64,000 nucleotides of DNA from Helicostylum pulchrum (Eukaryota > Mucoromycota > Mucoromycetes > Mucorales > Mucoraceae). This document shows positions 10,776-22,234 of the stretch, piece after piece. Every line of letters starts with the position of its first letter. Position 1 is the stretch's first letter. The notes beneath the pieces are model-generated. The model was not told where the DNA came from. It saw nothing but the letters and a program-made list of their open reading frames with translations, and did no database searches. Where the stretch lies: NCBI GenBank assembly GCA_025677825.1, contig JAIXMO010000004.1, positions 744,001-808,000 on the forward strand. Reading direction: 5' to 3'. The position numbers were made by a program, and so were the translations under genes.

Positions 10776-11790
10776 TTATTTCTTTTTATTCACAGCTCGG
10801 TAATATGCCGCTTGGACACTCTTTAACGATGTATATTTGCTGAATAGGCCAATATTTTTTCCAGCTTCATAGCAAGTAGCCCAATTCATTTTAGTTCCAA
10901 GCTCTTTCTTGTAATCATCGATAAACTGCCAATCATTATTTGCTGGAGTTCTTACGGATGGTGAAGATGAAGTTCTATATTTCGTATGTAGTTCTTCTAT
11001 CTAATTTAACCCATCTTGAAGGCAGTCTCTGGTTCTTTTTTGGGCATTTGGCTCAGGAACGTCTTCCAGAAGAAACGACATTGCTCGATTGAGCTGTAAA
11101 GTTGATTTGCTACAAATTGTATCAATGGCATTTTGTCTTGCTTCTTCATCGGCTGCTTCATCTCTAAATACACGTGCAGCAATCTCATACAACATTTTAA
11201 TAGTTTCATCATCTTTTTTTTCTATATCCAAAATGGATAGTTTTTGTGCAGTAAGAAAATGACCAAGTGCGTTTAAAGGATGAAGTGGCTGTTGGTTTAA
11301 ATATGGAGAGAAAGTTTCAGCGCTAATTTAATAGATATCTTGTGCCCATCCCTGGCAATAAACCCGCTTGCTAAATTCCTTCTCCCTACATTCATAAGTG
11401 AGATCTTTGAACTCCTGACTTGTATTGTGAATACAGAAAACGACGGCAACAGGTAACATAGGATATTGTTTTCTGATCATCAAACAATATTCGTTGAGGC
11501 GACGGAAGAAGGCACCATTAACTGTATACTGAACTTCAATCAGCACAGGCGGTAATGTCTTGGATTTTTTTGGGTCCACCGGGCAGTAGACTACATCCGA
11601 TCTTGTAAAATTAGTCCATTCAGTTGGTTTGGTTTCATATTCATTTTCAGCATGTTCGCCTGCACAAAAAGATATTTAGTATAATTTTCAGTAAGCAGAT
11701 GTTATACATACCAATAATACTTTTTACAATAAGATTTATAACCTGTTTATCATTCAAAATCCATTTGCATCTACTTTTAAAAACGGTCAT
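10776..11790 (-). pseudogene. PD-(D/E)XK nuclease-like protein gene with in-frame stops
   Basis: Two minus-strand exons join at a gtatgt donor and a tttttgtgcag acceptor near 11660-11711. The first starts MTVFKSRCKWILNDKQ. The second reads through RSDVVYCPVD and then LPPVLIEVQYTV, a D...E-x-Q core typical of PD-(D/E)XK nuclease folds with Gln in place of Lys. A FFRRLNEYCLMIRKQYP helix and PVAVVFCIHN strand follow. The frame continues downstream through a TAA at 11328-11330 and a TAG near 10999-11001 without any shift, ending AYYRAVNKKK at 10776. Sequence on both sides of each stop is protein-like, so point nonsense mutations are the simplest reading. The family name rests on motif recognition and its role is unknown. 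Confidence 0.7.
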
Positions 11791-12343
11791 TTTTGAGAAT
11801 TGATATCTCGATTCTATATAAGGAAATAAGTCTAATATTATCAGGCAAGGCAGGAGGAATAGCGACACTAACGTCTTCATAGCCATATGTCTCTGCATAA
11901 CGTTGGTATTCCATGATTCTTTGAGACCATTCCTTTCTATAGGTCATTACGTCCTCTCTTTCGTGACCGTTGAAATAAATTACCTTACCTTTTAAATATG
12001 AGAGAGGTTATTAACTAAGTATTATCTGTTTTTTTTTTTTTTTTTTTTTTTTTTTTCATTCTGGCGTAAATGACTTACCGACACGTTTAAAGTGGAAACC
12101 CCATTGTATAAGCTTATTTCTAATGCATTCGATAGACAAAGGATTGGTAATGACCCCGCTATCATCAACTTCGACATTCAACGTATGGTTTTCAATAGCT
12201 GCAGGAAGGATCACAGTTCGAAGTTCGTTCTGTAAACTAGGAATGTTTCTTTGGAACTTTGGTACTGATCGAAACCATTCAAGTACTTTTTCCTTGATAT
12301 CGTTGTACGGCGAGGTACTTGGACCGTTCATAACCAATTCCAT
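11777..12343 (-). pseudogene. Fragment of DDE-transposase-like fungal protein
   Basis: Starts MELVMNGPSTSPYNDIKEK. Exon 1 (12343-12079) ends in SIECIRNKLIQWGFHFKRVG. A 90-nt intron containing a 27-28 nt T run (polyA on the coding strand) follows. Exon 2 (11988-11777) gives KVIYFNGHEREDVMTYRKEW and then AIPPALP before a stop. A 'GHEREDV.YR' segment after a small helical domain is seen in a repeated fungal family annotated as DDE-superfamily endonuclease. Here the sequence ends before any catalytic Asp. It overlaps the start of the nuclease gene by 14 nt in another frame, so the two may once have been one gene or nested elements. Family call is from memory. Confidence 0.5.
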
Positions 12344-12346
12344 CTG

Positions 12347-12426
12347 ATTGTTTTATGCTTAAAAGGGTTTGCCGTAGTGTTTTATCAAAAAGAAAAAGAT
12401 AAAAGAGGGGGAAATCGGGGTTGAAA
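12347..12426 (+). repeat. Imperfect direct repeat, copy 1
   Basis: An ~80-nt block (attgttttatgcttaaaagg ... gggggaaatcgg) is repeated about 210 bp downstream at 12556-12632. The copies differ by small changes and indels. Confidence 0.6.
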
Positions 12427-12555
12427 TCCACTCCAAGTAAACCACAGTGCTTAAATATTCAAACTTCGAACCGATACTTTGAAAAAAGTAAAGGCGATAG
12501 GCAAAAAAAAGTTGGGCAGTTCTCTTAACAGTACTCTTTAAAACAATCTATAAGA

Positions 12556-12632
12556 ATTGTTTTACGCTTAAAAAGATTTGCGGTCGTGTTTTATCAATAA
12601 GAAAAAAAGGGGGGAAATCGGAGCTAAAAGTT
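12556..12632 (+). repeat. Imperfect direct repeat, copy 2
   Basis: Second copy (attgttttacgcttaaaaag ... ggggggaaatcgg) of the block at 12347-12426. Together they could be long-terminal-repeat-like remains or a local duplication. No coding sequence lies between them. Confidence 0.6.
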
Positions 12633-12721
12633 GAAGGTTTAAAAGTAGATGCACTCTATAACAAACGGATACAACAACAAGATCCAGAGACACTAAATTT
12701 TTTCGTAACGTATACATTCAT

Positions 12722-13595
12722 ATGGCTGCTAAATTTCCTAGCATTCAGCGTTATTCAAAAAAAGCGGCCAGCGACTTCGCCACAGTGCCCTCCAGCGATC
12801 CTGTAAGAGCATCTCCAACGGACATTTTTAAATTAGGGTTTTTAAATTGAGATTAAAAACGTTTTTCCAACCGAGGTTTTTCAACCCTTTTTTACTGTTA
12901 TTAACTAAAAAACAAAAAAAACTCATTGCTAGCGATAGCAGTTTTTATAGATAGTTTACCAAGACTATCTAATGTCTTTTAGAACTGGTTTCATTTTGAA
13001 AAAAAACAAACTTTTATTGCGAAAAAAGGACAAATTTTTTAATAAAAACGTTTTCAGAACGTTTTTAAAACAAAAACTAGACAAAAATTAAAACGTTTTT
13101 TTTTTAAAAACGTTTGAAAAACGTCCGTTGGAGATGCTATAACACAATGCGATTACACAAGGTTTTTGTTTGATATAAAATCATGGTGTTATATGTCTTT
13201 TTTTTTTCAGTTTATAGAGGCTATACTCATTTTTGAATATCTGTAAATTGGAAATAAACATGGAGGAGCAACCTCATTGTTTCTTCTAAAAATTGAAAGC
13301 CAAGAATTACTAAGCGACAACCAAAAATAATCAAGGTTCACTGACGACTTCGTTGTTGGATCAAGTGATATCATTGTTGGACACACAATTTTTTGGCACT
13401 TCAATCTTTTATCTTGTATTCGCACATAAAATTAACAAGCATTAATAGTATACTCAGTAATTACATCAATGTAATATGTCTGTTAAGATTAAACGCCGTT
13501 TGTTAATTTCGGCCTTTTTTATTTAGGGTAACCAGGAAGAACGTCCAGCCTACATTGCTCAAGATGCATACTTGAGTTGCAATATCGTCAAGTAA
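12722..13595 (+). CDS. Small protein with transposon-filled intron
   Basis: Exon 1 (12722-12802) starts MAAKFPSIQRYSKKAASDF and ends after Pro at a GTAAGA donor. Exon 2 (13527-13595) follows a T-rich tract and an atttag acceptor and reads GNQEERPAYIAQDAYLSC, then NIVK and stop. Both splice ends are phase 0 and give a 49-residue protein. Alternatively the last codons splice again (donor at 13592, acceptor after ttttgtttttcag near 13685) to end NCPRPNI. The 724-nt intron contains the MITE at 12808-13138 and the deletion derivative at 13151-13399. I do not recognise the product; a small organellar or structural protein is possible. The exon pairing is inference from splice signals. Confidence 0.45.
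12808..13138. mobile_element. MITE with agcatctccaacggac terminal inverted repeats
   Basis: The left end agcatctccaacggac (12808) and right end gtccgttggagatgct (ending 13138) form a perfect 16-bp terminal inverted repeat. Similarity continues inward as T/A-rich aaaacgttttt motifs. The 331-bp body has no coding capacity. The left end lies immediately after the GTAAG of a putative donor. No target-site duplication is clear. Confidence 0.8.
13151..13399 (-). mobile_element. Internal deletion derivative of the 9.2-10.7 kb transposon
   Basis: The reverse complement of this block matches both ends of the element at 9171-10686. From the left end it shares gtgccaaaaaattgtgtgtc, the ttggatcaagtgac-type region (its antisense) and the promoter up to the ATG AGT start. 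The sequence then jumps to the 3' end (ataaactgaaaaaa, acatataacacca, caaacaaaaaccttgtgtaa). Almost the whole transposase gene is missing, giving a ~250-bp non-autonomous copy in opposite orientation. Confidence 0.85.
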
Positions 13596-14241
13596 CTATT
13601 TGATAGGACCTCGGGGTTCTATCTATATTATTTTGTCATAAAAAGGTAACGTAAACTGTACAACAACTGTAGTTTTGTTTTTCAGTTGTCCTCGTCCCAA
13701 CATCTAAATACCGTTAACCCTATAAGAAAGTGTTTTCCAGTAGCTTTAAATAATGGTACTTTCTAAATATCATTTAGTTTCGCTTTATTGTACTTGAATA
13801 TTCAACCATATGTTTTACCACGCTTAGCCATAATCATTATTTTAAATTGTGTAACAGGCTTAGTCTTCTACTTCCGTAAAGCTTATTTCCTTCGTAACAC
13901 TAATTACATTTGAAGCTCGTAGAACGAAAGTATTGACATTGTTAAAAACTAGTGTCCTACATAAATGTCTTTAATAAATATATAAACATCAACCCTCTTT
14001 TCACTCCTCTAATTTTTTTTAGGGTGGTATTTGCCAGTGGTAATAAAACAAACAAATACAGTCTTCTAGAGCTCGCTGCTCTCAAAAACCCAATTTTTTT
14101 TTTAAAAAAAACGTAAATACCTTAACGCTCTTATTGGTCGTCATACCTGTTTCACACAAACGTAATACACAAAAACCTAGCTTCTTTCGTGGGATCATAC
14201 CAACCTTTTCTTTTTTATTTCAAGTGGAAAGAAAAGTGCTC
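13596..14241. other. Intergenic
   Basis: AT-rich spacer between the small gene and the Hsp70-like gene. Apart from a possible third micro-exon of the small gene near 13686-13707, nothing is supported. Confidence 0.35.
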
Positions 14242-17200
14242 ATGGAAACCGCATATAATATTCGTCAGCATTCGCATTGTTTGCTTATCTGTAAATATCG
14301 CTAACTATATAAAAATATACTTGTTTTTGACTAATCAAGCTTTTTTTTTTCACTGTGTAGACTTGGATAATAATAATATATATAGTACTGTTGTATATAC
14401 ACTACTTACTAATCCTTCTCTTAGACCACCGAGCCGGTATGTTATTTATAAATCTTTAACTTATTTATTCTTCTAACAAGTCAACATTTGCAAAGATTCG
14501 AAGCAAGTATATTGTGCAACAAACAAAAAACAAGAATTTTGAGATACGGGTCTGGAGATGATATTGCGGATAGTATAACGATAGACAATATTAAACACGA
14601 ATTATATCGCATATTTGAAAAAGGCAAAGAGAAATGGGATAACGATGACAAGTTTCTTATGTGGGCAGTATCCCGTTATATATTCGGGATATCTAAGGCT
14701 CATAAAGATTATGACTGTCTCGATCAAGTACATTATGTATTCATTGTTCCTTCTGGATGGAAAAAAGAGATCGGGGAAGAATTGATTCGACCTATTTATA
14801 TTGAAGCAGGTTTAATATCAGAAAAGGATCATAGTGATAGGTTTTTATGCATTCCTGAAGTAGAGTGTATATTTTACGATTTACAACAACATCTTCATTT
14901 TAAAAGGGGGCAATATACAGTTTTGTCTAGAGTCAATACTTCACCAAAAAATGTAGTAACTATCGATTTAGATTTAGTTCGTACTATGAGTACTTTATTT
15001 AATTTTCCAGGATCGAAGCTTATTCCTTATGTTGTAGAATCTCGAACAATTTCTATTACACCGCAACATTTTAGTGATAAAATAACAGCATTTATAAAGA
15101 CTATAGCCGAATTTACAGCTAAAGATGATCCAGTTGTTCATTGTCTTGTTCAGGATTTATACGAAAATACGGGGTTTGTAAACATATGTAGTAGAAACTT
15201 GATATATACTAAAAAAAATTTATAGGAAACTGATAGCTGGTATGAATAATCTTGTAGAGTATACAAACGGAAACATTGAAACTTTTGATGACTCAGTTGA
15301 CTCACGTATCAAAACTGAAAAATTAATCGATGATGCTTTAAAAACTGTGGCCCAAAATAATTTCATAAGAGATTATAGATTTGTAACATTGACGGATAAG
15401 CGTGGTGAAAATTTTAAACAGAATTATACTTTAAATAATTTGATAGAGTCTACCTTGGCCCATAATACGTTGACTGAAAATCGCAAATATCATGTAGCTT
15501 CATTAGACTATATCTCTGACAATGAACCATCGCGTCTTTTTAGTGGAGCTGCTCTGGGTGCTTTTGAGACTATTAAAAACTGTAGTATGCACTGTATGCC
15601 AAACATCAGTAAAGAAGAAAAGCCTGTATTTTCTCCATCCATTATTATCAACATTGGTAAAAAATCTGCCTTTTTTTTTTTTTTTTTTTTTTACTTAATA
15701 TGATTTTTTTTATTATTAGATATTTTAAGTAAATCCACACTACTATCGTTTTCAGTTTTAAATGACAATGGATATATTGAAAGTATATATGATCATAATC
15801 ATATCGAAACAAATAACAGGTAGCTATTACTTTTAGTTTTAATATATAATATATCCTGACTAAAATATATTTTAGTTTGCTTTCTATTTGTAAAACTTGG
15901 AATGCAAAACCTTTTGATGAAAAAGAGCAGTAAGTAGTAATAATGGGATAGGTTGAATAGCTAATAATTAAGTTATTTAACAGTATTTTTACCTCGACCT
16001 TTACCGATCAAGATCCCTTAAAAAATCAAGAATTTATATTGAATATTGAACAGATATTGAGAGATAGTTCTAAGAAAAAGACAGTGATATCTGTTTTGCA
16101 ACAACGCTACATCAAGAATTACATACTGGCGTATTTGGCCCATGTAAAAGATGTAATATTAACTATAATCTCAAACGCAGACGATAAAAATGTAAACATT
16201 GGCTACGCTGTTTCGATTGAAAAAATAATGCTCGAAAATTTAATTGGAACTAAAAAAGATCTTCAAGAGGCTATATATGCAAGTGGTCTGATAAATAAGA
16301 GTCATAAGTCGAAAAAGCTAGTAGTTATTACTCAAGGAGAGGGATTATTACCAGTAATTAAGGCACATGTTAAATTGGATTTTCCGCTCAATTCATACTT
16401 TGTATTGGCCCAACTATACGAAGATTATATACAACTGACGTTAAACCGAGTAGTTACTGATTGGAATACAGAAGAAAAAGAGCAAGAAACCGTTGTCATA
16501 CAAGAGGAGATAATCCCTATTACGAATATATACAAATCTTTGTGTACGAATATGTGGGAAAATATTGTTGAAGAAAGTAGTCTAATTCAGCTATGCGACG
16601 AGCATAAAAGCTGTAACGACTCTGAACTATTCCAATTATTTTCGATGGGAACCAGAAACAAATTTATGGGAGGTTTTGAGACATTTATCTCTAACAATGT
16701 AAGAAACATGAATAGATAATATTATATTTGCACTAATATTATGTGCCTCGTTTTAGATATTTAAAGAAAATCCAGACATTGAAATAACAGATAAAAATGT
16801 AATGGAGTTTAGTAGCATTTGCGAATGCAAAGTTCGTTTAACTATCTATGATATTATACAAGTATCGCTCGAACCAGTTTTACAAGATATTGCAACCACT
16901 GTATCTGCTTCGTTAAAGATTAACGAACTATTTGGAAGCTATGTATATATCAAATATGCTTTTAGCTTGATTCATTTCAATCATAACCTAAAATTTCAAC
17001 CAATCATTCAAAAAATACTTACAGATAAAACAAAGACTTTTAATATTGAAGAAGGAATTGAAACAGAATGCTTGATTATATCGGAGCCATCGAATTATTT
17101 TTTACTACCAAATATTGAACAGCAACTCTTTCTCAGTAGGCGTTTTCAAATTGGCACTTTACAGCAAGTGTTTACTCAAAGCTATTGTTTTCAAGTGTCC

Positions 17201-17648
17201 AGCTTATGTAAAAATGATAGATCCACCAAGAATTTTTTTCCAATTATTAAAAGTGGAGATATTGCGAGTAACCATAAATATAATCAGGCAAGTTATGTCA
17301 GGATACCAGAGGACTCGATGAATGATACTATTGTTATAAGTACGTAATAGTTTTTTTTTAAAAAAAAGTTCTAACTTGTTATTGCTATAATTAGGATTTT
17401 TTATTTTCTATAATTTAAAGGATGGTGAACCAATTACCACCAAATACTCTCATACCGAATTTAAATCGTACTCGATGAAATTCGACAGAAATGATTACAA
17501 TACATGTAATAATGTGCCTATAATAATATCTCTTGAGCGTTGCGGCTATTCTTCCTCTCTTACAGTTTCTGCATATTTTGCAGGGAAAAATACTCTCAAA
17601 TCAAATATCTTGGAAATAGGAGAACCAATGTCATTAGCACGTTTTTAA
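14242..17648 (+). CDS. Divergent tandem Hsp70/HSPA12-like protein
   Basis: Nine exons (14242-14290, 14361-14436, 14481-15173, 15226-15656, 15720-15819, 15876-15929, 15984-16698, 16757-17339, 17395-17648) sum to 2955 nt, giving 984 residues. Module 1 has YVFIVPSGWKKEIGEELI, then a EAGLISEKDHSDRFLCIPE segment, matching the 'TVPA.W...AGI...RL.LISEPEAA' region of HSPA12-type Hsp70s. It ends with RLFSGAALGAFETIKN, like the 'A.GA' end of an Hsp70 ATPase domain. Module 2 repeats this as IYASGLINKSHKSKKLVVIT and later TIYDIIQVSLEPVLQDIA. The phosphate-binding signatures (DFGTTYS, DAGGGT, GGFG) are absent; the N-terminus reads YLDNNNIYSTVVY where DFGTTYSG would fall. No gene neighbours explain it. Probably a non-ATPase member of the expanded fungal HSPA12-like family. 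Confidence 0.75.
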
Positions 17649-18640
17649 GTCACAAGCACGTTTTTACAAATCAACTACTTTAAAGATGTCAGGCGTCTTA
17701 TATATGTAAATATAAAAAAGATAGCTTACAAACAGTGTATTTTAAGCAATAAAACTCACTTGTGCACCAGGTGACAAAAAATAAAATAAAAAACTCGAGT
17801 TTCAATACATAGTACGTACTTGACTAACATCAAGTTCGACTTTTTATATTTAAAGCAGCTTCCGTCATCTACGACAAGGAACATTTTCTAAAATTAGATA
17901 ACTACTTGGACCAATAAATATATGCGTTCTTTAGACTCAGTAGTAAATATAGTTAACAAATGAAAACTTGTTTTTTATCCTTAATATTGGTCAAGAGTTC
18001 TACCTATTCTTTTGCATACGAAGATATAAAATTATATGTTTTCGAGGGGTCCCGTAATAAGACCATCCTCAACAGAAACACTTATAAAAAACATATTTGA
18101 GTTAATCTTATACTTCTCTTAACTCACAAAAAAAAATCGATACGAGAGTAAGTCTATTTCTTGGAAACTTTGATGACTTTAATATATATATCTTGACACG
18201 AGGGAGAAAAAAAAAAAGACTTTTGAAGGAATAATACTATGTGTATTCTAAAATATATATGTATATGAGAACTACTCTAAAAAAAAACTCCCTCGGTTTT
18301 ACGACTTTGAAATTTCCAAAAAGTAGTGTCACCGTTGTAAAAACTGGTATTAATCTATATTTTTTACTTGAAAATGCACTTGAATTGTTATGTTTACCAA
18401 AATCCTTTGTTTCCACTTATAAAAAATAGAACTTACTGTTACTTATTACTTTACCAAGCTTATCCAACTTTTTAATGCTTTTAATTGGTTTAAAACTCAC
18501 GTGAATGTAACCTGAGAAGTAACTGCAGGTTGTCAAAAAAAAAAAGCTTGTTCGTAATTTTTTTTTCCCATATATTTCTATTTTTTTTCCTTTTTTCTTT
18601 TTTTTTTCTTTTATATATTTATATAATCTAAGAGAGATTG
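17649..18640. other. Intergenic
   Basis: No supported gene. Short hydrophobic open frames (for example 18241-18429) overlap A/T runs and have no splice or family support. T-rich tracts directly upstream of 18641 are the likely leader of the PPIP5K gene. Confidence 0.4.
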
Positions 18641-21600
18641 ATGCCTTCAACCTCATTAACTCCTTTAGCCAGAGCCGATTCTAACAAATCCAAATGTAAG
18701 ATTATTATATACGCACATATATATATATAAAGTGAATATTTATTAAAGTCATCGATCCCTGTAGATGTTATTGGTATTTGTGCCATGGACAGAAAAGCTA
18801 GGTCAAAACCTATGCGCTGTATTCTGGATAGAATGCTCACATACGGAGATTTCGAAGTAGTGATATTTGGTGACAAGACGATCCTTGACGAAGGTATGAC
18901 AACAAGTTTATACAAGTATAACATAAACTAAAAAACATATAGAGGTTGAAAATTGGCCTGGATGTGATTTTTTAATTTGCTTTTTCTCGGATGGATTTCC
19001 TCTTGACAAGGCAATTAAGTATGTTGATCTTCGTAAACCTTTTTGCGTCAATGATGTATATATGCAGTCACTATTATGGGATCGTCGCATTGTTCTTGCG
19101 GTTTTAGACGCAGTAGGTGTGCCTACTCCTCCTCGGTTAGTTATATCCCGTGACGGTGGCGCAAAAGTGGATCCTAATGCCGCCCGCTCATTTCATGAAC
19201 ATTCTGGTATGGAGATAAATCGTATATTGGGAAAGTATGCACAAAACACCAAGGATTATAAAATCAAAGAGGATGGTATAGAGGTAGACGGTACGTTTTT
19301 ACCAAAGACATTTTTGGAAAAACCTGCGGATAGCGAAAACCACAATATCAATATTTATTATGATGAAGCTAGTGGTGGAGGTGGAAGACGATTGTTTAGA
19401 AAGGTACTTACTTAATTAGGCTTTTATTATTATTATTAAACTAAAATTTAAATGACTTTATAGGTTGGTAACAAGTCTAGTGAATTCGACCCAAACTTAA
19501 GTATGCCTACCGAAGATGGTTCTTGGATTTACGAAAGTATGATGGTCACTGAAAATAGTGAGGATGTTAAAGTATATACGGTTGGTTCTCAATTTGTTCA
19601 TGCTGAAACGAGAAAGTACGGATTAAAAATCAAAATGCATTTGTTATACGAATATATAATTTAACATTTTATTTTTAGGTCACCTACGGTTGATGGTCTA
19701 GTAAAACGTAACACAGAAGGTAAAGAAATTCGTTATGTGACTGAATTAACAGATGAAGAAAAGGGTATCGCTGCCAAGGTATCCAAGGCCTTCGGTCAAA
19801 TGATTTGTGGACTAGATTTATTAAGAGTAAAAGGAAAATCGTACGTCATTGACGTTAATGGTTGGAGTTTTGTTAAAGGAAACGACCATTACTACGATCA
19901 ATGCGCTAAATTGTTAAGCGAGACGTTTTTACGCTCCGTTCAACGACGTCCCTCGACTACTGTTCACGATATCCCTCGTGAGATCTTGCCAGAAAATTCG
20001 TGGAGGCTCAAAGGTTTTGCTGCAGTATTTCGTCATGGTGACCGTACACCCAAAAACAAACATAAAATTTCTTTGGTTTCACAACCTTTTATTGATCTTT
20101 TAGAAGGAAGTACGCAAGAAGTTGTGTTTCGTCAAAAACACCAATTACAGTTAGTTACCAACGCAATCAATCAGTGTTTGGAGCAGAAGTTGGAAGATGA
20201 AAGCAAGTTAATGGCATTAAAAGAAATCTTGGAAAGGAAGAGTGAATTACCTGGTACTAAAGTACAAGTGAAACCAATTTTTGATAAAGATTCAAATACC
20301 TTGAGAAAATTACAAGTGAACGTTAAATGGGGTGGTGAGGTAAATGATTTTATTATTATTACTATTTTAGTACAGCATATTAAAATACTCTGTATATTTT
20401 TTTTTAGTTTACTCATGCAGGCTTACATCAATCTCGAGATTTAGGTGAAAACCTTAGAAAAGATATGAAGATTTTAAATAAGCATGTTACAGACGATATT
20501 AAGATCTTGAGTAGCTCTGAACGCAGAGTACGTGCCACAGGTACAGTATATATATATTTATATTGTATATTACAATACTTACTTATTTTATAAATCAGCT
20601 GACGTGTTCACTCGTTACTTTCTTGGACGACCCGAATCAATTGAAGGTGTGATATCCGAAAGTAAATATTTATTGGATGACAGTAATGCGGCTAAAGAAC
20701 AAATGGATGCAGTAAAGAAACAGTTAAAAGCCTTACTTCGACCTGGTTACGAAATTTCGTCAGTTTTATTAGCTCAATGCGGATGGCCCACTGATATGGC
20801 ACAACCTCACGTTATCCTTCAAGAGGTTTCTGCTATTATGGCTCGCTTAAGAGTAGTTATGCGTTTAAATTGGGCTGCGAAAGATGTCGAACAATTACAA
20901 CGTCGTTGGTGTTGCTTTGAGTCACCAAATTTATTTAAAGAGCGTTGGGAAAAGATGTTTAACAATTTTTGTATTACTCAAGCCGTCGACAGCGATGATT
21001 CTGATGTGAAAAAAGAGGCCGCCTGCCCTGATCCTTCCGGTATTCCTGAATTATATGACTCCCTCAAATACGACGCTTTGCATAATCGCCAATTTTTAGA
21101 GGCTATATTCAGTGACCCTGAAGCTTCGTCTGCCTCATCTATCTCGGATACTAGTAGCAATAGTTCTGATCACGGAAATTATCGTCCCACTGAATTTTCG
21201 GATACCTGTAGCGCTGATCTTCGCAAGTTGTACGCTCATGTTCGGGTACTTTTCAACTTTGTTGCACCTCAGGAATACGGTATCAGTGAAAAGGAAAAGA
21301 AAACAATTGGTATGCTGATCGGTTTACCATTGTTAAAGAGTATTTTACAAGATCTGGAAGATTTCAAGTCATCAGAAAAGCCTAAAACTAGACTTTATTT
21401 TACTAAAGGTATGTCAATAAACGAGTTATTAAATAATATACATCAATTAACAAATAATTAAAATAGAATCGCATGTACACGCTCTTCTTAACTTGGTATA
21501 TCTTTCTGGATTGCCTACAAAGTATCCTCGTCCTGTTTTACCTGAATTAGATTGTAAGCCATATAGTTAACTTTTTTTGTTTGTTTCAAGATATACTAAT

Positions 21601-21971
21601 GTTTATAATAGTTTTAACTCAAATCACATTTGAATTATATGAACGTAATCGTCATAATGGATCTGATAAAGAATATTCACTTCGCATTGCATTTAGTCCT
21701 GGTGCTCATTATGATTGTGTTTTAGATTTACACATGGACGCTGAACATTGTTTGAAAGTGGCACCTAGAAAGTAAGTCAAATATATAATTTATGTGAATA
21801 CCTAAAATTAAGCATTTTTTTTATATTTATAGAAACTTGATCCCTCATCTATCTTTAGATGAAGTCCTGCAATACTATAAATCAGCGTATTTAAGAATAC
21901 CTGAATTAGCAGCCATCGAGCGTCAAATCGAAGAAAGAAAATTATACTACGCTCAAGAAGACAACCAATAA
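18641..21971 (+). CDS. VIP1: Inositol hexakisphosphate/diphosphoinositol-pentakisphosphate kinase (PPIP5K)
   Basis: About ten exons encode roughly 930 residues. The N-terminal ATP-grasp kinase opens [22 protein letters not shown] sequence, then [41 protein letters not shown] and [19 protein letters not shown]. The C-terminal histidine-acid-phosphatase domain carries FRHGDRTPK, followed by [19 protein letters not shown] and [15 protein letters not shown]. The end reads [16 protein letters not shown] and then [14 protein letters not shown]. Fungal Vip1/Asp1 enzymes make and remove 1-position inositol pyrophosphates and affect polarity, microtubules and phosphate signalling. Kinase and phosphatase motifs all look intact. 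A Ser-rich insert ([15 protein letters not shown]) sits inside the phosphatase domain. Introns are short, one with an atactaat branch near 21593. Confidence 0.96.
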
Positions 21972-22234
21972 TGCATAAATAACAACCGAAGAAAATTATA
22001 ATAGACTTTTTTTATATAAAAAGAAATACATAGCACTTGCACACACACACACAAACTTTACACTCTCGCACTCACCAACTAATCCATATAAATCACGATT
22101 TACTTGTTAATTTTTAAACCTCCCATCTTAATAAATATTTTCCGACATTTACATAATGAAAAAACCATCTTTTTTTTGCATAACTTTTTATTGTTGAAAA
22201 AATAACAGCCAAAATAAAATTGAAAAAGGTAAAT

